A DNA stretch of 43,898 nucleotides from Collinsella tanakaei (GTDB lineage Bacteria; Actinomycetota; Coriobacteriia; Coriobacteriales; Coriobacteriaceae), in the NCBI RefSeq assembly GCF_016900375.1, contig NZ_JACJKB010000017.1:1-43898 (forward strand), in the 5' to 3' direction. Shown piece by piece: positions 7,599-15,206 of this stretch (position 1 is the first letter of the stretch; every line of letters starts with the position of its first letter). Below the pieces are notes generated by a model. That model searched no databases and had not been told where the DNA came from. It was given only the letters and a program-made list of their open reading frames with translations. Position numbers and translations under genes: made by a program.

Positions 7599-8306
7599 AT
7601 GTCCGACGCATTCGATAGCGACTTGTTTTCGACAGCCGAGGAGCAGCGGGCTTACGAGGAGTTCTGCGAGCAGCAGGAGCGCGCCCAGGAGTTTCGGCTC
7701 GACCAGCCGGCGCTCATCTGCCGCTGGCGCATGGCCAAGCGCACGGTACCCCTGCTCAACCGCCATATCCGCGCGCTCTCCCAACGCACGGTGAACGGGG
7801 CGCCGCTATCGCACAATATGCTGAGCTGGGCGAAGCAGCACGTCGAGTGGTCGCTTGCCGAAGGGGATTACACGGATCCCAACGGTGTGCTCATGCTGGT
7901 GATCGACACCAACGGAAACGCCGCCATGTCCGTGGGGCCCTACGAGCCGTTGAGCGAGACCTCGGCCGCGGCGCTTCGGTCGCGTGCCGAGCGGGCGCAG
8001 GAGGAGCGCGGGGAGACGGGCGTGGCACCGGAGGTGCTCTGTGCGGTTCGAGGTGGCGTTCTGCAGGTGGCGGCATCTTCCGATGAGCACCTGTGCGGCG
8101 CGATGACCTTGGTGGAGCAGCTGGCTGCGACCTGCGGGCACGACATCGTGCGGGCGGGTGCCGAGATGCCGGCCGACGGCGCGCTCGCGTTGGTGTCCGA
8201 TGAACACGGAGTGGTGCTCGCAGCGGAATGCGAGGGATCTGCTGACCAGGACGACGTCGCCTTCCTGCGCTTTTTGGCCGGGGGCGTGGCGAAGCTCTTC
8301 TCGTAA
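7599..8306 (+). CDS. Uncharacterised 235-residue protein
   Basis: I do not recognise this family. The start at 7599 (MSDAFDSDLF) is preceded by GAGAGGAGC. There is no signal peptide or membrane segment, so it should be cytosolic. Visible features are an acidic N-terminus rich in E and Q (about residues 10-30), a central part reading LNRHIRALSQRTVNG followed by a tryptophan-containing helix, a beta-like stretch VLMLVIDTNGNAAMSVGPYE, and a C-terminal half with alternating strands and helices that could be a repeat of the same fold (LALVSDEHGVVLAAEC against LMLVIDTNGNAAMSVG). It sits between purH and a two-component system, each with its own signals. Confidence 0.75.
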   Translation: MSDAFDSDLFSTAEEQRAYEEFCEQQERAQEFRLDQPALICRWRMAKRTVPLLNRHIRALSQRTVNGAPLSHNMLSWAKQHVEWSLAEGDYTDPNGVLMLVIDTNGNAAMSVGPYEPLSETSAAALRSRAERAQEERGETGVAPEVLCAVRGGVLQVAASSDEHLCGAMTLVEQLAATCGHDIVRAGAEMPADGALALVSDEHGVVLAAECEGSADQDDVAFLRFLAGGVAKLFS

Positions 8307-8422
8307 GCGGGCAGAGGCACCCAATAATCGTACCCCGGTTAATACCCGATATATATTCACGCCTTTGGCGGGGAGGTATCGCGGCCGGTCTCCTTACATT
8401 GCTGCAACCTCGAGCGGATGCG

Positions 8423-8451
8423 TGACCCGCGTCGGCGAAGCGCGGCATAAT
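8423..8451 (+). promoter_or_regulatory. Promoter of the two-component operon
   Basis: TGACCC (8423-8428) and CATAAT (8446-8451) are separated by 17 bp, 34 bp before the response regulator start codon. Confidence 0.5.
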
Positions 8452-8484
8452 GGAGACACGATTTTGGGAAAGCGAGGAGCCGCC

Positions 8485-9150
8485 ATGCCGCTCATCTACA
8501 TCGTCGAGGACGACGCCGCCATCCGCACCGAGCTCGCGCAGGTGCTCGAGCGCAACGGCTTTACGACGGCTGCCTGCACGGCTTTCGACGCCGTGGTCGA
8601 CGACATCCTTGCCGCCGATCCGGACCTCGTGCTGCTCGATCTGACGCTTCCCGGCACCGACGGCCAGTTTGTCTGCCGCGACCTGCGTACCCGCTCGGAC
8701 GTTCCCATCATCGTGCTCACCTCGCGCACTACCGAGATCGACGAGGTCATGAGCATGACCATGGGCGCCGACGACTTCGTGCCAAAGCCCTACAGCTCGC
8801 GTGTGCTCGTCGCTCGCATCCAGGCGCTGCTGCGCCGCGCGTCTGCAGTGCCCGAGCGCAACGCCATCGCACATAACGGCGTCGAGCTCGACCTGGCGCG
8901 CTCGCTCGCCTTGGCAAACGGCAAGCAGGTCGAGCTCACCAAAAACGAGATGCGTATCCTCGCCCTGCTCATGCGCCATGCGGGGACCATCGTGTCGCGC
9001 GAGGCCATCATGCGCGACCTCTGGGATTCCGACGCGTTCGTCGACGACAACACGCTGACCGTGAACATCAACCGCCTGCGCAACACGCTCGAGAAGATCG
9101 GCGTCACGGGATACCTGTCCACGCACCGCGGGCGCGGCTATTCGGTGTAG
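8485..9150 (+). CDS. OmpR/PhoB-family response regulator
   Basis: A 222-residue DNA-binding response regulator. The receiver domain (1-120) has acidic residues IVEDD at 6-10, the phosphoryl-acceptor D52 in LLDLTLPGTDG, and the conserved lysine in VPKPY. The C-terminal winged helix (about 130-222) reads LTKNEMRILALLMRHAGTIVSREAIM and ends in RGRGYSV, typical of the OmpR class. Start 8485 follows AGCGAGGAG. Its closest look is to BceR/GraR-type regulators, in line with the partner kinase 8 bp downstream. Targets are not evident from the window. Confidence 0.92.
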   Translation: MPLIYIVEDDAAIRTELAQVLERNGFTTAACTAFDAVVDDILAADPDLVLLDLTLPGTDGQFVCRDLRTRSDVPIIVLTSRTTEIDEVMSMTMGADDFVPKPYSSRVLVARIQALLRRASAVPERNAIAHNGVELDLARSLALANGKQVELTKNEMRILALLMRHAGTIVSREAIMRDLWDSDAFVDDNTLTVNINRLRNTLEKIGVTGYLSTHRGRGYSV

Positions 9151-9158
9151 GTGCGCCC

Positions 9159-10229
9159 ATGTCGTACAGTGATTATCTGCGCTCATCCGCAGCGAGCATC
9201 CTGATCGTGCTCTGCCTGATCGCGCTCGTCTGCTTCGTTCTCATCGTCTCCGGCGCGTCCTGGGCGGTGACGCTGCTGATCGCGGGCATGATCGCCCTTG
9301 CGACGATCCTGGCGAGCATCATCGATTACCTGCGTCGTCGCCCTTTCTACACCGATCTTGCCACGAGCGCCTCCGAGGTCGAGCATCCGCTCTGGATCGC
9401 CGAGATGGTCGATTGCCCCGACTTCGCCGAGGGCGCGATTACCTACCATGCGCTGCGCGCCATATCCAAGGCCGCTAACGACGACGTCGCGGCCTACCGC
9501 CGCCAGGCGGCCGACTACCGTGAGTACATCGAGACGTGGGTCCACGAGGCAAAGTCACCGCTCGCCGCGGCCCATCTTATGCTCGAGAATCTCGTGGAGT
9601 CGGTGCCGGCAACCGACGCCGCCGAGCCGGTGCTCGCGAAGGCGGACGCCCTCGAGGAGGAGCTCGACCGCGTTGAGGCCTATATCGAGCAGGCGCTGTT
9701 CTTCGCGCGGTCCGAAGCGGTCGATCGCGACTACCTGATTCGCAGCCACAGCCTGAAAGACCTCGTGACCTCCGCCATCAAGGCTAACGCCCGCGCGATG
9801 ATCGCGGCGCATGTGGCGCCTCTGCGCCGCAACCTCGACCTCATGGTGTTCACGGACGACAAGTGGATGGCGTTCATCTTAGGGCAGCTCATCCAGAACA
9901 GCGTCAAGTACGCGCGCGAGGAGGGGGCGGCGATGGAGTTCTCCGGCCGCGTTGTCGGCGCGGGAACGGCAGACGAGGCGATCGAGCTTACCGTGCGCGA
10001 CAACGGCTACGGTGTGCCGGCGGCCGACCTGCCGCGCGTGTTCGAGAAGGGGTTCACCGGCCAGAACGGTCGCACCGGCAAGCGCTCGACGGGCATCGGG
10101 CTCTATCTTGTGCGGCGCCTTTGCGACAAGATGGGCATCGGGGTTGCCGCCGACTCCGTCGAGGGTGAGGGGTTCAGCGTGCGGTTGACGTTCCCCAGCA
10201 ACAAGATGCACTACTTCGAGGCTAATTGA
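9159..10229 (+). CDS. BceS-like sensor histidine kinase
   Basis: A 356-residue membrane kinase with two transmembrane helices in the first ~60 residues separated by almost no external loop, the 'intramembrane-sensing' layout. The H-box reads ETWVHEAKSPLAAA (catalytic His near residue 129), matching the WxHxxKxP form of BceS/GraS kinases. ATPase motifs follow: N-box QLIQNSVKYA, DNGYGVP, FEKGFTGQNGR and STGIGLYL. Relatives usually sense antimicrobial-peptide flux through a BceAB-type ABC transporter, and none is encoded next to it here. It is 8 bp after the response regulator, so co-transcribed. It ends at a bidirectional terminator. Confidence 0.9.
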   Translation: MSYSDYLRSSAASILIVLCLIALVCFVLIVSGASWAVTLLIAGMIALATILASIIDYLRRRPFYTDLATSASEVEHPLWIAEMVDCPDFAEGAITYHALRAISKAANDDVAAYRRQAADYREYIETWVHEAKSPLAAAHLMLENLVESVPATDAAEPVLAKADALEEELDRVEAYIEQALFFARSEAVDRDYLIRSHSLKDLVTSAIKANARAMIAAHVAPLRRNLDLMVFTDDKWMAFILGQLIQNSVKYAREEGAAMEFSGRVVGAGTADEAIELTVRDNGYGVPAADLPRVFEKGFTGQNGRTGKRSTGIGLYLVRRLCDKMGIGVAADSVEGEGFSVRLTFPSNKMHYFEAN

Positions 10230-10246
10230 TTGGCAGCGAAAACAAA

Positions 10247-10275
10247 GGACGGGCGGCGCCTTGCGTCGCCCGTCC
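10247..10275. terminator. Bidirectional terminator
   Basis: A 13-bp stem with one mismatch-type G-T pair (10247-10259 with 10263-10275) and a 3-nt loop. On the minus strand it is followed by TTTGTTTTC, a good tail for uspA; the plus-strand tail for the kinase gene is weaker. Confidence 0.75.
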
Positions 10276-10304
10276 CCTGTTGTGCTGGCTTGTTGCGCCT
10301 GCGG

Positions 10305-10742
10305 CTACTTGACGACAAGGATGTCGCATTCGGTGCTGCGGAGCAGGAATGTCGAGATGGACCCGAGCAGTGCGTACTTGATGGACGATAGGCCACGCGC
10401 ACCGCACATGACCAGGTCGGGTTGGATCACGTCGAGCATCTCGTCCTTGAGGGTCTCGCGGATGCGGCCGGCGCGAACGATGATCTCGACCCCGGCGATA
10501 TCCTGGTTCTCCTGCGCCTCCTCGACCTGTTCGGCGATGGAGTTGCGGAACGCCTCCTCGAGCCCATTGACCAGGTCGACAGGGTAGGCGCCTGCGGACT
10601 CGAGGGCAGTGGAGTCGATCACATGCCCGATGAAGAGCTTCGCGCCGTTGTTCGCGGCGACCTTGATGGCGCGCGCGAGAACGAAGTCCTGCTGCTCAGT
10701 GCCGTCGAGTGCAACGAATACCTTGGAATACCCCTCATTCAT
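10305..10742 (-). CDS. Universal stress protein, UspA family
   Basis: A 145-residue single-domain cytosolic Usp. The N-terminus KVFVALDGTEQQD is the first strand and nucleotide loop. The ATP-binding motif G-x2-G-x9-G-(S/T) is intact in GARGLSSIKYALLGSIS, so it is likely of the ATP-binding class. It ends with the usual strand CDILVVK. Start 10742 has TAAGGAGG 5-7 nt upstream. The gene is monocistronic, between a terminator and a divergent uppP promoter region. The specific stress is not predictable from sequence. Confidence 0.93.
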   Translation of the reverse strand: MNEGYSKVFVALDGTEQQDFVLARAIKVAANNGAKLFIGHVIDSTALESAGAYPVDLVNGLEEAFRNSIAEQVEEAQENQDIAGVEIIVRAGRIRETLKDEMLDVIQPDLVMCGARGLSSIKYALLGSISTFLLRSTECDILVVK

Positions 10743-10869
10743 GGTTTCCTCCTTAGGGCTTACGCGGCGCGCCGTCCGTGCGCGCGCCGCTAGGCTTCCC
10801 GCTTCGTAAAGGGTTATACCCTGCGATATACCGCATGCTCCTTATTATTCTGTGAACGCTTTCGTCTTC

Positions 10870-10900
10870 TTGCGCCACCCTATCGGCGCCGGGCGATAAT
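10870..10900 (+). promoter_or_regulatory. Putative uppP promoter
   Basis: TTGCGC (10870-10875) and GATAAT (10895-10900) with 19-bp spacing. This overlaps the first in-frame ATG of the open frame (10899), which is one reason to place the real start downstream. Confidence 0.4.
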
Positions 10901-10955
10901 GGGACATCACATGGGAACGACCGCCCCGCGCGAGGGGCGTTTCGCGGAGGATGCT

Positions 10956-11912
10956 TTGGATATCATCGAACTTCTCAAATCTGCCTTTCTGGGCGTGGTC
11001 GAGGGCATCACGGAATGGCTGCCCATCTCGTCGACGGGCCATCTGATCCTGGTCGACGAGTTCGTACAGCTCAACGTGACCCCTGAGTTCTGGAATATGT
11101 TCCAGGTGGTCATCCAGCTCGGCGCGATCCTTGCCGTATGCGTGCTGTTCTTCCACGACCTCAATCCGTTCTCGCCCTCCAAGGGCGCCGACGGCCGTCG
11201 CGAGACGTGGAAGCTCTGGGGCAAGATCGTGCTCGGTTGTATTCCCGCCGCCGCGGTCGGCATCCCGCTCGACGACTTCATGGAGGAGCATCTGTACAAC
11301 TCCGTGGTCGTCGCTGGCGCGCTCATCGTCTACGGCATCGCGTTCATCGCCATCGAGATGTGGAGGGCGTCCAAGCGCCGCCGCATGATCGAGAGCGGCG
11401 AGCTTGCCGTCGGCCGTCCCGCCGGCGCCCACTTCGCCCCGCGTAGCATCGCGGCGGCAGACGACGAGGGCGATACCGACTTCGGCTCCATCACCTCGCT
11501 CGAGGACCTGTCGTTCAAGACGGCGTTCGGCATCGGCTGCTTCCAGGTGCTGTCGCTCATTCCCGGCACCTCGCGTTCCGGCTCGACCATCATCGGCGGC
11601 TTGCTGCTGGGCTGCACGCGCGCCGTGGCGTCCAAGTTCACCTTCTTTTTGGCCGTCCCGGTCATGTTCGGCGCGAGTGCGCTCAAGCTTTTGAAGTACC
11701 TGGTGCTCGACGGTGGCACCTTCGGTACCAGCGAGATCGCCATCATGGCGGTGGGGTGCCTGACCGCGTTCGTGGTCTCGCTCGTCGTCATCCGCTGGCT
11801 CATGGGCTTCGTGCGCCGTCACGACTTCAAGGGCTTCGGCGTCTACCGCATCATCCTCGGCATCCTCGTGCTCCTGTACTTCTTGGTGCTCCAACCCATG
11901 GGCATCCTGTAG
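10956..11912 (+). CDS. uppP: Undecaprenyl-diphosphatase (BacA/UppP)
   Basis: Membrane phosphatase that recycles undecaprenyl pyrophosphate to the lipid carrier used in cell-wall synthesis, and gives bacitracin tolerance. Both signature motifs are present: [15 protein letters not shown] at residues 16-30 and [10 protein letters not shown] in the second half; about eight hydrophobic segments. I choose a TTG start at 10956 ([12 protein letters not shown] follows, the usual family N-terminus) with GGAGG 5 nt upstream. In-frame ATGs at 10899 and 10914 would add a non-family tail, and 10899 lies within a -10-like box. At 318 residues it is longer than usual because of an acidic cytoplasmic insert ([11 protein letters not shown]) mid-protein. 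A terminator follows at 11990. Confidence 0.92.
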   Translation: MDIIELLKSAFLGVVEGITEWLPISSTGHLILVDEFVQLNVTPEFWNMFQVVIQLGAILAVCVLFFHDLNPFSPSKGADGRRETWKLWGKIVLGCIPAAAVGIPLDDFMEEHLYNSVVVAGALIVYGIAFIAIEMWRASKRRRMIESGELAVGRPAGAHFAPRSIAAADDEGDTDFGSITSLEDLSFKTAFGIGCFQVLSLIPGTSRSGSTIIGGLLLGCTRAVASKFTFFLAVPVMFGASALKLLKYLVLDGGTFGTSEIAIMAVGCLTAFVVSLVVIRWLMGFVRRHDFKGFGVYRIILGILVLLYFLVLQPMGIL

Positions 11913-11989
11913 CGCAGGGCGGTTTTCGACGGCCGATCGATCCGCTTCACCCGCATCCGTGCCAGGATGGCATTCTCGGGGCGCATCGA

Positions 11990-12024
11990 GCGCCCGGCGA
12001 TGCCGTCCGGGCACGTTTTGTTTT
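11990..12024 (+). terminator. Terminator after uppP
   Basis: GCGCCCGG (11990-11997) pairs with CCGGGCAC (12007-12014) with one mismatch, followed by GTTTTGTTTT. It is about 78 bp after the uppP stop codon. Confidence 0.65.
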
Positions 12025-12102
12025 CAATGCCGTTCGCTACCTTGCCGATCGCGCGGGCGGACGAACGCGGCTCTTCAGCCCGCGCAGGCCGCCACGGCGT
12101 GC

Positions 12103-12133
12103 TAGCATGTCGCTTTAATAAGGTAAAGCGACA
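12103..12133 (+). promoter_or_regulatory. -10 box overlapping a perfect dyad (candidate operator)
   Basis: TAGCAT (12103-12108) resembles the local -10 boxes. It runs into the perfect inverted repeat TGTCGCTTTA (12108-12117), 6-nt spacer, TAAAGCGACA (12124-12133), which ends directly before the AGGAGG ribosome site of the peptidase gene. A repressor bound here would cover the start of transcription; alternatively the dyad forms an mRNA hairpin just ahead of the ribosome site. No regulator gene is adjacent. Confidence 0.55.
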
Positions 12134-12145
12134 AGGAGGTTCGTC

Positions 12146-13684
12146 ATGCGGGCTTCGACGGTTGTGAAGGTTGCCGCGGCAACGGCGGCGGTCGCTGCGG
12201 GATCGGCGCTGGGAGCCTTGGGGGTGAAGTGCGCTGCGCGTGCGGCGGCGCTCAAACCGGCGCGACCGGCGGGCTCCCCGCTCGATGCGGGTGAATATCG
12301 CGCGGGCGACGACGCCGTCGGCAGGTTCCAGACGCTGCTGCGCATCCCCACCGTATCGCGCGACGATCCCGCGCAGGTCGATCGCGGCGCTTTCGAGCGC
12401 TGGGTGCCGACCCTGCGCCAGCTCTACCCCCGGACGTTTGCCACCTGCGACCTCACGATGATCGACGAGCTCGGCATCCTGATGCGTTGGCCGGGTGCCG
12501 ACTCGTCGCTCGACCCCATCGTCATGATGGCGCATCACGACGTGGTGCCGGTCGAGGGGCAGGAGTGGGAGCACGATCCCTTTGGGGCCGAGATCATCGA
12601 TGGCGAGATCTGGGCGCGCGGCTCGCTTGACACCAAATGCATCGTCGGGGCGTTCTTCGAGGCGGCGGAGTACCTGATCGCCCAAGGGTACCGACCGCCA
12701 CGCGACGTGTACTACTTCTCGTCGAACGGCGAGGAGATCTACGGCCCCGCGGCGCGCGATGCCGTGGCCTGGCTGCGCGAGCGCGGCATCCACCCCTACC
12801 TGGTGCTCGACGAGGGCGGTGCCGTGGCGACCGATGTCCCGCTCGGGGTTGAGGTGCCCATCGCCATGGTGGGCGTGTCCGAGAAGGGCCATGTCGACCT
12901 GCGGGTGACGGCAACGGCCGACGGCGGGCACGCCTCGACGCCGGACGCCAACGACGCCACGCGCCTGCTGGCGCGCGTGTGCGAGCGCATCGCGGCGCAT
13001 CCGGGCAAGCCGGAGTTCGTCGGCGCGGTCGATGCGACCCTGACCGAGCTCGCCAGCCGCAGCAACCCGCTGTACCGGACCGTGTTCGCGAACCTCTGGC
13101 TCACGCGTCCCGTGGTGGCGGCCATCATGGCGGGCAACGGCGAGACGGCGGCCATGGTGCGCACCACCTACGCGCTCACGCAGCTCGAGGGGTCGCCGGC
13201 ACGCAACGTGCTGCCCACGGTCGCACGCGCCAACTTCAATGTCCGCGTGGCTCCATTCGAGACGGTTGCCGACGCGGTCGCGCGGGCCCGCACCCTCGCG
13301 GCGGAGGAGTGCGCGGCGTGCGGCGTGTCGCCCGACCACGTGACCATCGACATCGAGGGCGAGGCCTCCTACACCGAGCCCGCGCCCATCAGCCCGTTCG
13401 AGCGCGACCCCGCGTTCGACTACATCCACCGCTGCGTGGCCGGTGTGTATCCCGAGGCGGGATGCGCCCCGTACGTCCAGAACTCGTGCACCGACTCGCG
13501 CGAGTTCAACGAAATCTGCGAGCGCGTCTACCGCTTCTGCGGGTTCATCTACTCGGGCGAGGCTCGAACGCTCATCCATACGGCCAACGAGCGCATCGGT
13601 GTGGACGTGTACAAGCGCGGCATCGAGTTCTACGTGGCGTTCCTGCGCCATCTCGACCTGGTCGATAAGTACGGGGCGCGGTAG
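12146..13684 (+). CDS. M20-family metallopeptidase with N-terminal hydrophobic anchor
   Basis: A 512-residue zinc peptidase of the M20 family, nearest to the carboxypeptidase-S branch; it probably hydrolyses dipeptides or N-acylated amino acids. Zinc and catalytic residues are visible: H130 and D132 in AHHDVVPV, D162 in GSLDT, E196/E197 in SSNGEEIYG, D222 in VLDEGG, and the late histidine in LIHTANERI. Residues 1-33 form an alanine-rich hydrophobic segment, suggesting membrane anchoring or a signal-like leader. Start 12146 follows AAGGAGG. The MFS gene follows after 31 bp, so the pair may process and move the same class of compound (inference). Regulation is likely through the dyad at 12108-12133. 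Confidence 0.9.
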   Translation: MRASTVVKVAAATAAVAAGSALGALGVKCAARAAALKPARPAGSPLDAGEYRAGDDAVGRFQTLLRIPTVSRDDPAQVDRGAFERWVPTLRQLYPRTFATCDLTMIDELGILMRWPGADSSLDPIVMMAHHDVVPVEGQEWEHDPFGAEIIDGEIWARGSLDTKCIVGAFFEAAEYLIAQGYRPPRDVYYFSSNGEEIYGPAARDAVAWLRERGIHPYLVLDEGGAVATDVPLGVEVPIAMVGVSEKGHVDLRVTATADGGHASTPDANDATRLLARVCERIAAHPGKPEFVGAVDATLTELASRSNPLYRTVFANLWLTRPVVAAIMAGNGETAAMVRTTYALTQLEGSPARNVLPTVARANFNVRVAPFETVADAVARARTLAAEECAACGVSPDHVTIDIEGEASYTEPAPISPFERDPAFDYIHRCVAGVYPEAGCAPYVQNSCTDSREFNEICERVYRFCGFIYSGEARTLIHTANERIGVDVYKRGIEFYVAFLRHLDLVDKYGAR

Positions 13685-13715
13685 CGCGCCTGCGCTCAGA
13701 GGGGAAGGGGAAGAC

Positions 13716-15056
13716 ATGGCGGTTTCCAGCAAGGCGGTGCGCGCCGCGAGCAAGCTCGACTATCGAAGCGTGGCGCTCGTATCGCTCCCGTTCATGGGGA
13801 TGATCAGCTTCTGGCAGGTGTACGACGGTATCGTGCCCAAGATCCTCACCGACACCTTCGGCCTGTCGGATACGCTGACCGGTGCGGTGATGGCGCTCGA
13901 TAACGTGTTCGGCCTCTTCCTGCTGCCGATCTTCGGCGTGCTGTCGGACCGCTGCGGCAGCAGGCTCGGGCGGCGCACGCCTTTCATCCTGGTCGGATCG
14001 GCCATCGCGACGATCGCTGTGCCGCTCATCGCCGTGGCCGACCAGCTGGCAATCTTTCCGCTGCTTATCTGCATGATTTTGCTCGCGCTGTTCGCGATCT
14101 GTATGTACCGCACCATGACGGTGGCGATCATCGCCGACATCACGCCGCGTCCGCTGCGCACCAAGGCCGATTCCATCGAGAAGATCGTGGGCTATGCGGG
14201 CACGGGCGTCATGCTCGTGGCCATTGCGGTGATGGTCCCGAGCGTGGCGCACCCCAACTACATCCCGCTGTTCCTGCTGCAGGCCCTCTTCATTGCCGGC
14301 TCGGCCCTCATCTACGCGTGGAAGGTGCGCGAGCCCGCGCTCGTGCAGCGCATGCACGAGAAGAGCCTCGAGATGGGCATCGAGGAGTCGCAGATCGACG
14401 TCGACGATTCCCCCGAGGCGGGCGGCAAGCAGCGCATCACCGACCCCTCCGTGCGCTTCTCGGTCATCATGATCCTCGCCACGACGTTTTTCTATTACAT
14501 GAGCTATAACGCGATGACCACGAACATCTCGCGTTACGCCGACGAGTTCTACGGCCTTGCGGGCGGCAGCTACGCCATCATCAACATCGTGACGATCGTC
14601 GGCGCGCTGGCGAGCTACGTGCCTGTGGCCAACCTCTCGCTCAAGATCGGGCGCAAGAAGGTCGCCATCCTGTCGGCGCTCGTCATGACGGTGTGTCCGG
14701 TCGTGCTGTGGCTGGTCCCCGGCTTCAACCCCGCGTTCTACGCCATCTTCCTCGTCATGGGCGCAGCGCTCGGCGCGGTGGATATGTGCGTCTACACGAT
14801 GCTCGTGGAGAACTGCGACGCCAACAGCGTCGGCCGCTACTCGGGCTATTACTACACGCTGTCGATGGCCGGTCAGGTGGCGACGCCCATCCTCTCGGGT
14901 ATCGTCATGGATGTCGCGGCAAACCAGCTGTTCGCTTACATCGCCGCCATGGGCGCCTGCATGCTCGTGTGCGTGCTGCTCACCAAGCACGGCGACGCGA
15001 TCCTGATCGACGAGGTCGCACGCCGCGAGGAGGCCTTCGCCAAGACGGCCGATTAG
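13716..15056 (+). CDS. MFS transporter, GPH/SLC45-like
   Basis: A 446-residue inner-membrane transporter with about 12 predicted helices. The loop after helix 2 has the MFS motif A-like sequence LSDRCGSRLGRRTPFI, and a central cytoplasmic loop (MHEKSLEMGIEESQID) divides the two halves. The form resembles glycoside-cation symporter and SLC45-type sugar carriers, so a sugar or glycoside is possible, but its operon partner is a peptidase; the substrate is open. Start 13716 is preceded by GAGGGGAAGGGG. The open frame extends upstream into the peptidase gene but that is a shadow. No terminator was noted before the pcrA promoter. Confidence 0.87.
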   Translation: MAVSSKAVRAASKLDYRSVALVSLPFMGMISFWQVYDGIVPKILTDTFGLSDTLTGAVMALDNVFGLFLLPIFGVLSDRCGSRLGRRTPFILVGSAIATIAVPLIAVADQLAIFPLLICMILLALFAICMYRTMTVAIIADITPRPLRTKADSIEKIVGYAGTGVMLVAIAVMVPSVAHPNYIPLFLLQALFIAGSALIYAWKVREPALVQRMHEKSLEMGIEESQIDVDDSPEAGGKQRITDPSVRFSVIMILATTFFYYMSYNAMTTNISRYADEFYGLAGGSYAIINIVTIVGALASYVPVANLSLKIGRKKVAILSALVMTVCPVVLWLVPGFNPAFYAIFLVMGAALGAVDMCVYTMLVENCDANSVGRYSGYYYTLSMAGQVATPILSGIVMDVAANQLFAYIAAMGACMLVCVLLTKHGDAILIDEVARREEAFAKTAD

Positions 15057-15156
15057 CCGCGCGAACTCATTGCGGCTCTGGAGGGCGGGTCGCGGGTGCC
15101 GCTTGGAGTATCGGTGCCTGCTGCCCGCCCTCGGCATGCGTGTCTACGCGGGCGGC

Positions 15157-15162
15157 TATACT
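15157..15162 (+). promoter_or_regulatory. -10-like box for pcrA
   Basis: TATACT, 27-80 bp ahead of the three candidate pcrA start codons; it rules out the more upstream starts in the open frame. Confidence 0.4.
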
Positions 15163-15206
15163 TGTCTGGCTCAAAGAAGGTTCGTCCGATGTGCCGGAGG
15201 TCGTCG

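Noticed and set aside
10899-10955. ATG starts at 10899 and 10914 for uppP
   Set aside because: The first lies inside a GATAAT promoter box, and the added residues are unlike UppP N-termini; the TTG at 10956 has a well-placed GGAGG.
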